In this document: one piece after another, positions 1 through 7,103 of the stretch
Layout: every line of letters begins with the position of its first letter
Numbering within the stretch: position 1 is the stretch's first letter
The notes under the pieces: model-generated
What the model was told of the DNA's origin: nothing
Seen by the model: the letters and a program-made list of their open reading frames with translations, nothing else
Database searches by the model: none
Translations under genes and position numbers: made by a program
From: Prevotellaceae bacterium
GTDB taxonomy: Bacteria > Bacteroidota > Bacteroidia > Bacteroidales > Bacteroidaceae
Assembly (NCBI GenBank): GCA_015256945.1
Contig: JABZLB010000036.1
Span: 1-22,161 of the forward strand
DNA length: 22,161 nt
Direction of reading: 5' to 3'

Positions 1-1297
1 GCTTGTCAATCTGCTCCTTTGTGCGCTGTTCGGTTACGGCAAACATCAGGTTATGCTTGCTCGTCTGGATGCCACCGAAGAAACCTTTCTGCATCCAATG
101 GTTTTGTAAAGCCTCAACATCGCCGTCAAAAGAAACAACAAACTCGTTGAAGAAAGGTTTGTTGAAGACAGGTTTAAAGCGGCCTGTATGGAGCAGTTGG
201 TCGTAAAGATAGTGAGCTCCGTTGCAAGAGAGCTGCGCAGCCTGCTTTAATCCTTCCTTACCCATAATGCTAAGGTATATGGTTACCCACAGTGCCATTA
301 AGCTTTGATTGGAGCAAATATTCGAAGTTGCCTTTTGACGGCGTATGTGTTGTTCCCTTGCTTGCAGCGTAAGAACAAAGCATCGTTTACCATCCTCGTC
401 GATAGTCTGGCCCACTATGCGGCCAGGCATCTTGCGCATCAGCTTTTCTGTACAGCACATATAACCCAGATAAGGGCCTCCCCACGACATGGGGATACCG
501 AGCGACTGCCCTTCACCCACAGCAACATCAGCCTTCCATTCACCAGGTGATTTTAGTAAGGCGAGGTCAGATGGGTTTGCATTCATCATGAAAAGAGCAC
601 CCGCTTCGTGGCAAATGTCAGCAAAGCCGGTATAATTTTCAATAATTCCCCAGTAGTTAGGCTGCTGAACAATAACTCCTGCCACACTATTCTCAGTAGT
701 CATTGCACGTAAATTGTCAATATCAGTAGCACCATCGTTCGATGGAATAGTCTTAAGGTCAACATGACAAAAGTATGCATAGGTCTGGAGGACAGCCATA
801 ATCTTGGGGTCAATCGTCTCACTTACAAGTACCGTATTGGCTTTTCGGTTTACAGCTGCGGCCATAAGCATAGCCTCTGCCGTAGCAGTAGCCCCGTCAT
901 ACATTGACGCATTAGATACGGGCAGACCGGTAAGCTCGGCCATCATGGTTTGGAACTCAAAGATATAATGCAGCGTTCCCTGAGAAACTTCAGCCTGATA
1001 GGGGGTATAACTTGTCAGAAATTCACTACGGTTAACCAGTGAAGGAATAACGGCAGGCGTGTATTTGTCGTACACTCCTGCACCAGAAAAGCACGTTAGC
1101 TGATGGTTTTCTTTTCCCAGATCATTAAAAAATTGCCTGATTTCAATCTCGCTCTTCTCCTCAGGAATATGAAATTCCTTGCGGAAACGGATGGCATTGG
1201 GAATATCTGAGAAAAGACAGTCAATAGAATTTACATTGCATTGAGCAAGCATATCGTCAATATCTTGCTGCGTATGTGGAAAATACTTGTATGGCAT
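1..1297 (-). CDS. gcvPA: Glycine dehydrogenase (decarboxylating) subunit 1, 3' end cut by window
   Basis: This is the N-terminal half of the P protein of the glycine cleavage system, which decarboxylates glycine and passes the aminomethyl group to lipoylated GcvH. I translated the minus strand from ATG at 1297: 432 codons stay open to the window edge. Motifs match the split GcvPA form rather than the long single-chain GcvP: LFSDIP near the start, RSEFLTSYTPYQAEVSQG, and VGQTIDEDG followed by LTLQAREQHIRR and ATSNICSNQ. The split subunit is usually about 440-450 residues, so only a few codons should be missing. The PLP lysine of the split enzyme is in GcvPB, which should be the next gene outside the window. 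The ATG is 24 bp after gcvH, so it is the fourth gene of the lplA-gcvT-gcvH-gcvPA unit. Confidence 0.95.
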   Translation of the reverse strand, partial: MPYKYFPHTQQDIDDMLAQCNVNSIDCLFSDIPNAIRFRKEFHIPEEKSEIEIRQFFNDLGKENHQLTCFSGAGVYDKYTPAVIPSLVNRSEFLTSYTPYQAEVSQGTLHYIFEFQTMMAELTGLPVSNASMYDGATATAEAMLMAAAVNRKANTVLVSETIDPKIMAVLQTYAYFCHVDLKTIPSNDGATDIDNLRAMTTENSVAGVIVQQPNYWGIIENYTGFADICHEAGALFMMNANPSDLALLKSPGEWKADVAVGEGQSLGIPMSWGGPYLGYMCCTEKLMRKMPGRIVGQTIDEDGKRCFVLTLQAREQHIRRQKATSNICSNQSLMALWVTIYLSIMGKEGLKQAAQLSCNGAHYLYDQLLHTGRFKPVFNKPFFNEFVVSFDGDVEALQNHWMQKGFFGGIQTSKHNLMFAVTEQRTKEQIDK

Positions 1298-1321
1298 ATT
1301 CCCTTTTCTCTTAAGTGTAGC

Positions 1322-1702
1322 TTATTTATCGGTAAATGCTTTATATGCCTTTGCATCCATTAATTGGTTGAGTTCATTCTTGTTTGAAAGTTTAAGCTTC
1401 ACAATCCATGATGCAAAAGCGTCCTGGTTTATATGATCGGGGTTGTCGTCTAAATCGTCATTGACAGCCGTTACTATACCACTAACAGGAGCCAAAAGGT
1501 CGCTGGCTGCCTTCACGCTTTCCACAGCGCCGAACTCTTCACCTGCTGTAAATTCATCGTCTACATCGGGCATGTCGACATATACCACACTTCCCAGCTC
1601 GTGTTGTGCGTAATCAGTAATGCCGATATAAGCTTCATCGCCTTCAACTTTAACGTATTCGTGTGACTCACTATAATAGAGTCCCTCTTCAATTTTACTC
1701 AT
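1322..1702 (-). CDS. gcvH: Glycine cleavage system H protein
   Basis: This is the lipoyl carrier that shuttles the aminomethyl group between the P, T and L proteins. It has 126 residues, normal for the family. The lipoylation site is visible as ESVKA, with the modified lysine at about residue 64, inside the typical stretch GAVESVKAASDLLAPVSG. It starts at ATG 1702, 78 bp downstream of gcvT, and ends with TAA 24 bp before gcvPA. The lipoate ligase at the head of the same operon is the natural candidate to modify Lys64 when free lipoate is available; that link is inferred from gene order. Confidence 0.97.
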   Translation of the reverse strand: MSKIEEGLYYSESHEYVKVEGDEAYIGITDYAQHELGSVVYVDMPDVDDEFTAGEEFGAVESVKAASDLLAPVSGIVTAVNDDLDDNPDHINQDAFASWIVKLKLSNKNELNQLMDAKAYKAFTDK

Positions 1703-1780
1703 ATTATTTGGTTTTTAGGTGATTGTCTGTATACTTTGATATGATAGAGTGGGGCAGATACGCCCCTTCTTACGATAAAA

Positions 1781-2872
1781 TTACGATTGATGGTAGTGCT
1801 TATCGTAGAATTTTTTCTTGACTATGGTGCCGGGAAAAGTCTTCTTTCTGATTTGAATCTCCACGTGATCGCCTAAATTAAGTGAACTGTCAACGAGGGC
1901 AACAGCACAACTTTTATCCGTAGAGATAAGTCGGTAACCAGTGGTAACCTGTCCTACAATAACCCCATTTCTCAGTATATTATAGCTGTTTCGTGGAACG
2001 GCATTGTCGTAAAGTTCAATACCTCGCAGCCGTTTTGTTACGCCTTCAGCCTTTTGGTGGAGCAGGGCTTCACGTCCAATGAACTCGGTTTTATCTAATT
2101 TGACAAACATTCCCAAGCCTGCCATTATCGGGCTTATTTCGTCAGAGAGTTCATTTCCATACAGTGGAAGCCCTACTTCAAAGCGTAAAGTATCGCGACA
2201 ACCTAAGCCACAGGGTTTACATTGTCCTGAAGTTATCAGCTTGTCCCATTGTAAAATAATGAACTGATGCGGGCCATACAGTTCAAATCCGTCCTCACCC
2301 GTGTAGCCTGTACGGGATAAAATAATTTCTTCGCCATCCTTTTCGAGAGTCTTTACTTCATAAAAGTGCAGGTCATGACATTCTATTCCTAACACCTTAC
2401 TGACAACAGCTTCCGAGTCTGGCCCTTGAATAGCAAGCTGTCCATAGTATTCACTCATATTGATTATTTCAACATCATATCCTTTTGCATTCAATTTTAT
2501 CCAGTCAAAATCCTTTTTTATATTGGCAGCATTGACAGTCATGAAGTATCTTTCTTCTCCCATCCGGCATATACAAGTGTCATCAACAGTACCGCCGTCA
2601 TCGTAACACATCATGCCATACATTACTTTTCCTATGGCTAAATGGTTAATATCGTTGGTAAAAATGTGATTAACGAACATGGTTGCCTGCCTTCCTTTTA
2701 TCACAATCTCACCCATATGACTTACATCAAAAACGCCACAGTGCTCGCGTACAGCTTTATGTTCTTCTATAATGGAGCTGTATTGTATGGGCATATCAAA
2801 GCCACCGAACGGAGTAATCATCGCGCCCTGTGCTACATGACGGTCATAAAGGCATGTCTTTTTATTTTCCAT
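1781..2872 (-). CDS. gcvT: Glycine cleavage system T protein (aminomethyltransferase)
   Basis: This enzyme transfers the methylene group from the aminomethyl-lipoyl H protein to tetrahydrofolate, releasing ammonia. Family hallmarks are the N-terminal TPFGGFDMPIQY, VFDVSHMGEI, the substrate-site region LAIQGPDSEAV, SRTGYTGEDGFELYG and CGLGCRDTLRFE; the C-terminal barrel has GYRLISTDKSCAVALVD. I chose ATG 2872, giving 363 residues starting MENKKTCLYDRH, because it lines up with the usual T-protein N terminus. A start at 2899 would add nine unexplained residues and overlap lplA further. With the chosen start gcvT overlaps the end of lplA by 11 bp, which suggests translational coupling. Confidence 0.96.
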   Translation of the reverse strand: MENKKTCLYDRHVAQGAMITPFGGFDMPIQYSSIIEEHKAVREHCGVFDVSHMGEIVIKGRQATMFVNHIFTNDINHLAIGKVMYGMMCYDDGGTVDDTCICRMGEERYFMTVNAANIKKDFDWIKLNAKGYDVEIINMSEYYGQLAIQGPDSEAVVSKVLGIECHDLHFYEVKTLEKDGEEIILSRTGYTGEDGFELYGPHQFIILQWDKLITSGQCKPCGLGCRDTLRFEVGLPLYGNELSDEISPIMAGLGMFVKLDKTEFIGREALLHQKAEGVTKRLRGIELYDNAVPRNSYNILRNGVIVGQVTTGYRLISTDKSCAVALVDSSLNLGDHVEIQIRKKTFPGTIVKKKFYDKHYHQS

Positions 2873-3575
2873 ATATAAACTCTGTTTTAAGATACTCAAG
2901 TTCTATGGCTTCTATTCCTTTTATATCGTTATTATTTAATGTGATGGTATTGTCACAAAGGTGTTCCCGGATAAGCCGTCTAATCTCGTTAAAAGGTATG
3001 TTTGTATAATCCTTTAGTAGGCAAATGCGTTGTCTTACGCTCTCAACTCCATGTTTTGAAAGCTTTTGTTTCGATGGCGTTATGGCGTTTAGCATGTGCT
3101 CCATGTCTGTATCGTATAATAAAGTACCATGTGCAATAGTCTTCCCTGGCATGTGATAGATAGCATTTCCGCTCACTTTTCGTTCGCCAATCATAATGTC
3201 ATTATGACCGCTTGGATGCACATCGTGCAGACCTATGGTTTGCAAAGTTTTACAAATCATGTGTAGATAGCGTGAAAATATAGTGTCAACGTCTTCCGTA
3301 TCTGTAATATACGAGAGCATTACATTGCTCATATCTGCATACACACAGCCTCCGCCGCTCTTTCTTCTGAACGTTCTGATGTTGTGTTGCCGACAATATT
3401 CGAGATTCACCTCGTTTTCAACAATCTGGTTTCGCCCAAATATGACGGTAGGTTCTACCTGCCACATAAAGAACTTATCGCCTTTTTGTGGTATATTTTG
3501 GGCAACAAACTCTTCCATCGCAAGATAAAAACTAAGCTGGCGTGGGCTTTTTAGGTTTAAGTCAATGTATGTCAA
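2862..3575 (-). CDS. lplA: Lipoate-protein ligase (LplA-like)
   Basis: This is an ATP-dependent lipoate (or octanoate) attachment enzyme of the LplA/BPL superfamily. Core motifs are the lipoate-loop sequence RRKSGGGCVYAD, the conserved PTVIFGRNQ block, GERKVSGNA with the catalytic-type lysine, and HGTLLYDTDMEHM. The frame is open upstream to a TTG at 3632, but a strong Bacteroidota promoter (3599-3629) lies inside that stretch and its expected transcript begins near 3592. I therefore place the start at TTG 3575, giving 237 residues beginning M/L-TYIDLNLKSPRQ. This resembles the normal family N terminus, with SFYLAMEEF soon after. It is first in the gcv operon and overlaps gcvT by 11 bp. The start codon is inference; the family call is secure. 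Confidence 0.9.
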   Translation of the reverse strand: MTYIDLNLKSPRQLSFYLAMEEFVAQNIPQKGDKFFMWQVEPTVIFGRNQIVENEVNLEYCRQHNIRTFRRKSGGGCVYADMSNVMLSYITDTEDVDTIFSRYLHMICKTLQTIGLHDVHPSGHNDIMIGERKVSGNAIYHMPGKTIAHGTLLYDTDMEHMLNAITPSKQKLSKHGVESVRQRICLLKDYTNIPFNEIRRLIREHLCDNTITLNNNDIKGIEAIELEYLKTEFIYGK

Positions 3576-3598
3576 AGTGATTCTTAGGTTATATGGAG

Positions 3599-3629
3599 CA
3601 AATATAATAAAATAAGTAACAGAAACAAA
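3599..3629 (-). promoter_or_regulatory. Bacteroidota promoter of the lplA-gcv operon
   Basis: On the minus strand a -33 TTTG (3626-3629) is followed after exactly 19 bp by a perfect -7 box TATATTTG (3599-3606). This matches the Bacteroidota consensus TTTG-N19-21-TAnnTTTG. Transcription would start near 3592, downstream of the longest open frame's first codon, so the promoter also decides the lplA start. Confidence 0.8.
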
Positions 3630-3744
3630 CAATAAAAGAATTTTTTTTCAAAATATATGCAAATTATATATCTTTACCATAAAAAGCCGATGGCATGTGA
3701 CAGACTATTACACCTCTTTATATTATAGGTGGGTGATCAAAAGG

Positions 3745-3790
3745 ACAGCCTTTATCATGCAGATGGTTTATCTTGCATGATAAAGGCTGT
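3745..3790 (-). terminator. 17-bp perfect hairpin after the TPR gene
   Basis: Two perfect complementary 17-base arms (3745-3761 and 3774-3790) enclose a 12-base loop. The hairpin lies 31 bp past the stop of the TPR gene, at the end of the minus-strand five-gene unit. On minus the arm is followed by CCTTTTGAT, only a short T tract. Termination is inferred from position and stem; the length and perfection of the stem are unusual. Confidence 0.65.
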
Positions 3791-3820
3791 AAAATATTTC
3801 TGTTATTTAATGATAACAGG

Positions 3821-4507
3821 CTACTTTAGCTTATTATACCATTCTTTTAAAGCAGCCTTAGGAGTACCCATACGCACAATACTGTTAAGATCGTTTCGGG
3901 CTTCTGTATATTTCTTAAGCCTTATCCTTATATCGGCCCTGTTCAGTAAGTAGTGGATATTATTCTTATCCCGCTTCAGTGCTTCTCCATAATCATATTC
4001 GGCTAACTCCAGCATCTTCTGTTCTTCCTCAATGCCAGCTCTGGCTGCCCAGGCCAAAGCTGAGTCAGGATAGGCAGTAACCAAACGGTTTATACCATCC
4101 AGTGCTTCGGTATAATGACTGTCTTTTTGGTCTAAAAGCGCCAGCCCCAGCCGGGCTTCAAAGTTTCCAGGTATAATGATTAGCAGGTTTTGGTAGTCGA
4201 GTCGCGCAAAATTGTAACGATGAAGCCGTTCATTACAGTAGGCTCTGTAATAAAGAGCTGCTATATTTGCAGGCTGTTTGGCAAGTACATAATCATATTC
4301 ATCCTTGGCATATTGCCACTCATCCAGTTGCATGTTCCATGCAGCCTTACGCAAACGCAAGTCTATTGAATCTGGATGATAAGCTAAAGCACGGGTTGCC
4401 AACGCCAGACTGTCACGCAAAGGATTGCCGTTGCTCTGTGCCATTGCTGCCATAGGCAGCAACAAGGTCAGAACAAAAAGTAATAAGCCTTTCTTATATT
4501 TTGTCAC
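3821..4507 (-). CDS. Exported tetratricopeptide-repeat protein
   Basis: This 228-residue protein has a clear N-terminal signal peptide: lysines, then LLLFVLTLLLP, ending at about AMAQ|SNG. The remainder is a helical-repeat protein with TPR-type spacing and alternation, for example AKDEYDYVLAKQPANIAALYYRAY, a repeat over FARLDYQNLLIIIPGNFEARLGLALL, and AEYDYGEALKRDKNNIHYLLNRADIRIRLKKY. About four to five repeats fill residues 30-228. TPRs bind other proteins; the partner is unknown. The start is GTG at 4507, because an in-frame stop lies a few codons upstream and later ATGs fall inside the signal peptide. It follows the pseudokinase by 30 bp, so its periplasmic location could let it meet that protein's C-terminal domain (inference). 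Confidence 0.85.
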   Translation of the reverse strand: MTKYKKGLLLFVLTLLLPMAAMAQSNGNPLRDSLALATRALAYHPDSIDLRLRKAAWNMQLDEWQYAKDEYDYVLAKQPANIAALYYRAYCNERLHRYNFARLDYQNLLIIIPGNFEARLGLALLDQKDSHYTEALDGINRLVTAYPDSALAWAARAGIEEEQKMLELAEYDYGEALKRDKNNIHYLLNRADIRIRLKKYTEARNDLNSIVRMGTPKAALKEWYNKLK

Positions 4508-4537
4508 GATGCTTATGGATTAATTTGCCGGGCGAGC

Positions 4538-5698
4538 TTAGTTTTTGCTGTTATTGTAGTCAGCAAAAGCCTTGTCAAAAGCGTCAAGCTGTTCTGTTGT
4601 TTTATCTTTTAGGGTAGCTCTTAAGCCGCGGTAGTATCTTTTTACCCTGCGACGTACAACATTTTTGTTGGTGCTCGAATTATAAATTTTGTCTAAATCA
4701 ATTTGCATTTGCGGAACAATGTCGTTCAAATAGGCATTGTCGCCGTTGTATTGATTTGCAGGAAGCGTTTCCTTGTCATCGTTTCTCTGGTTACTTGTAT
4801 CTGTAACATCAGTGTTTGCGGCCTCTGTATGGGTTGCCGACAGGTCGTTCCTACTGTTTGTACTGTCTGCCATCTCTGTATCAGAAGCCTGTGTTTCCTT
4901 GTTACTATCACTATTTTGTGAGTAAAGTAATGCCGCTGTTACAATTACCAAAACACCAATAACGGCAACGATAATGGCCATTTGCTTATTACTGCCCATT
5001 GCATGGTGTGCCTTTTCATTTTGCTTTGTTATACGAGGATGGTCAAATGCTTCCAAAAATTCTTCAACAGAAGTATAGCGTTCGTTGCGTCCGAAGTGGG
5101 TGCATGTTACGGCTATTTGTTGATATTCCGTTCCTAACGACATCTCTTTAATCAATACACCCAAAGAGAATATATCAGCACGTGCATCTATTGCTACTGT
5201 ACCGTCTTTGGTTTCAGGCGCTATAAACTTCAGCTCATCGGCAGGACGTTTCAGGTTATCCGTATAGCGAAGATGAACACATAGCAGCTTAACCTCGTCA
5301 CCTTTTGTTGTAACATAGATATTATGCGTATTGACAGCTCCGTGTACAAAACCGTTTTCGTGCATATATTGTAATGCAGAGGCAACACCTTTTATGATGC
5401 GTTTCTTTTCATCTTCGGTATGTCCTTCATTTAGGTATTCAGCCAGTGTACGAGCATCCTGCCACTCTGTCACTATGCAGGTACCATAACCTTCAACCTC
5501 TTTGAGGCTTTCTGCTCTTAGAATATTTTCATGTTGCAGGTTTTTTACGCTCTCATACTCGCGTTTTAAGTATCGCGAGTATTGTGGCATACTTTGATAA
5601 GCCTTTTTAAGTGTGATGAGAAGAACAGGGTGTTCGCTCCTTTTTGATATAATAATATCGTTTATGCTTGGATTTTTTGTTTCGTTAGTGTCTGCCAT
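4538..5698 (-). CDS. Membrane-anchored Ser/Thr kinase-like protein, probable pseudokinase
   Basis: This 386-residue protein has a cytoplasmic eukaryotic-type kinase fold (about residues 10-220), one transmembrane helix (about 239-259) and a roughly 127-residue exported tail. The tail opens with a Ser/Thr/Asn/Asp-rich linker and ends in a charged helical part. Fold landmarks are a glutamate in the alphaC region (YLKREYESVKNLQHENIL), the hinge-like VTEW, the APE-type FIAPET (158-163) and DIFSLGVLIKEM (175-186). The catalytic parts are missing: HRDxKPxN reads HGAVNTHN (119-126), so the catalytic Asp and Lys are Ala and Asn, and no DFG is found after it, where VKLLCVHL stands. There is no glycine-rich loop. 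It probably senses or scaffolds rather than phosphorylates. The start is ATG 5698; neighbours are deoxynucleoside kinases upstream and a TPR protein downstream. Confidence 0.85.
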   Translation of the reverse strand: MADTNETKNPSINDIIISKRSEHPVLLITLKKAYQSMPQYSRYLKREYESVKNLQHENILRAESLKEVEGYGTCIVTEWQDARTLAEYLNEGHTEDEKKRIIKGVASALQYMHENGFVHGAVNTHNIYVTTKGDEVKLLCVHLRYTDNLKRPADELKFIAPETKDGTVAIDARADIFSLGVLIKEMSLGTEYQQIAVTCTHFGRNERYTSVEEFLEAFDHPRITKQNEKAHHAMGSNKQMAIIVAVIGVLVIVTAALLYSQNSDSNKETQASDTEMADSTNSRNDLSATHTEAANTDVTDTSNQRNDDKETLPANQYNGDNAYLNDIVPQMQIDLDKIYNSSTNKNVVRRRVKRYYRGLRATLKDKTTEQLDAFDKAFADYNNSKN

Positions 5699-5744
5699 AA
5701 CTGTACTATTTGTATTTTGTAGTCAGAGTAAAGAGGATAGGGTA

Positions 5745-6377
5745 TTATTTGTTTCCCTTCCCCATAGGGAACAAGCCGTACAAGCTTGCATCAATCATGT
5801 CGGTTACTTTACGAAAGTCTTCGGGAGTATCTTCAAAACTAATGTTGTCACCGTCAATAATAATAAGTTCTCCTTTATAGTTTTTTATCCAGTTCTCGTA
5901 ACGCTCCTGCAGTCCTGTCAAATAGTCAATTCGTATACTTTTCTCAAATGTTCGTCCTCGCTTTTCAATATGTTTCACAAGTGTTGGTATGCTCGAGCGT
6001 ATATAAATCATTAATTGAGGCAGTTTTACAAGCGACATCATGAGGTCGAATAAGTCGCTATAATTCTGGAAATCACGGTCACTCATAAAGCCCTGATCGT
6101 GCAAATTGGGAGCAAAAATACGTGCATCTTCAAATATTGTACGGTCTTGTATAATAGTTTCCGTGCTGTTGGCTATCTCAACAACTTCTTTAAAGCGCTT
6201 ATTAAGAAAGTATATTTGTAGATTGAATGCCCAACGATTCATATCCCTGTAAAAGTCATCGAGGTATGGATTGTTGTCTACAGGCTCGAAGCGTGGCGTC
6301 CATCCGTAACGCTGTGCAAGCATTTTTGTAAGTGTTGTTTTGCCACTTCCTATATTCCCTGCTATGGCTATATGCAT
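5745..6377 (-). CDS. Deoxynucleoside kinase (second of tandem pair)
   Basis: This 210-residue member of the dCK/dGK-type deoxynucleoside kinase family phosphorylates deoxynucleosides at the 5' position with NTP for salvage; which base it prefers cannot be read here. The P loop is GNIGSGKTT (8-16), the substrate-binding Glu region is EPVDNNPYLDDFY, the DR motif is QDRTIFEDARIFA, and the arginine-rich lid is KRGRTFEKSIR. The start ATG 6377 overlaps the end of the upstream paralogue by 10 bp, which points to coupled translation. Length is normal. The pair may form hetero- or homodimers, as known for some bacterial dNK pairs (family knowledge, not shown here). Confidence 0.93.
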   Translation of the reverse strand: MHIAIAGNIGSGKTTLTKMLAQRYGWTPRFEPVDNNPYLDDFYRDMNRWAFNLQIYFLNKRFKEVVEIANSTETIIQDRTIFEDARIFAPNLHDQGFMSDRDFQNYSDLFDLMMSLVKLPQLMIYIRSSIPTLVKHIEKRGRTFEKSIRIDYLTGLQERYENWIKNYKGELIIIDGDNISFEDTPEDFRKVTDMIDASLYGLFPMGKGNK

Positions 6378-7009
6378 AATTTATTATCGTTTTTATATTC
6401 TATTTCGTTTAATGACTTGTCAATTAGTTTTATAACCGATGCGAAATCTTTGCGGTTATGTAGAAAGTCGATGTCGTCAACCTCTATCGTCAGCGTTTTT
6501 CCGCGATAGCGGTTCTGTACAAAATCGTCATACCTCTGGTTAAGATTACGCAGGTAATCGAGCTGCATGTTCTGTTCGTAATCGCGTCCTCGCTTGTGAA
6601 TATTATCTACAAGGTGAGATACTGATGCCTTAAGGTAAACCATTAAATCGGGTTTTTGTGAAACCAGCATCATAGATTGAAACAGCCCCATGAACGTATC
6701 AAAGTCGCGATCACTCATGTTTCCCATGTCGTGATTATTGGCAGCGAATATGTATACGCCTTCAAAGATAGATCGATCTTGTATGATCGTTTCCGCCGAT
6801 TGTTTTATTTTGAGCAGGTCACGAAAGCGTTCTTTCAGGAAGAAAGTTTCCAAATTCAGCGACCACCGCTTCATATCCTTATAATAATCGTCAAGGTAAG
6901 GGTTAGCCTGTACGCTTTCAAGGTGCGGTGTCCACCCATAATGCCTGGCAAGCATATGGGTTAAAGTTGTTTTCCCGCTTCCTATATTTCCGGCTATGAC
7001 AATATACAT
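6368..7009 (-). CDS. Deoxynucleoside kinase (first of tandem pair)
   Basis: This 213-residue paralogue of the next gene has the same blocks: P loop GNIGSGKTT, then LESVQANPYLDDYYKDMKRW, QDRSIFEGVYIFAANNHDMG, and lid KRGRDYEQNMQLDYL. It is clearly diverged. The substrate-side Glu is followed by SVQANP instead of PVDNNP, and the residues after the DR motif differ (EGVY against EDAR), so the two may prefer different deoxynucleosides (inference). The start ATG 7009 is preceded by a purine-rich AAAGAGAAAAGAG leader. It sits 94 bp downstream of the Ttd14-like gene, in the same orientation. Confidence 0.93.
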   Translation of the reverse strand: MYIVIAGNIGSGKTTLTHMLARHYGWTPHLESVQANPYLDDYYKDMKRWSLNLETFFLKERFRDLLKIKQSAETIIQDRSIFEGVYIFAANNHDMGNMSDRDFDTFMGLFQSMMLVSQKPDLMVYLKASVSHLVDNIHKRGRDYEQNMQLDYLRNLNQRYDDFVQNRYRGKTLTIEVDDIDFLHNRKDFASVIKLIDKSLNEIEYKNDNKLCI

Positions 7010-7103
7010 TTTTTCTCTTTTCTCTTTATTTATTGCTGCATGCAGCCTGTCAATTACGCCTGGTTATTATGGCAAGGCCCTTCACCAGTAGTGCCGCCCG
7101 GCT

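Noticed and set aside
3..550. Open frames on plus at 3-206 and 305-550
   Set aside because: They are antisense to gcvPA, whose minus-strand frame runs unbroken from 1297 to the edge with clear family motifs.
7035..7046. 12-bp palindrome GCTGCATGCAGC before the first nucleoside kinase
   Set aside because: It is single, short, without a T tract or a second copy; too little to call an operator or terminator.
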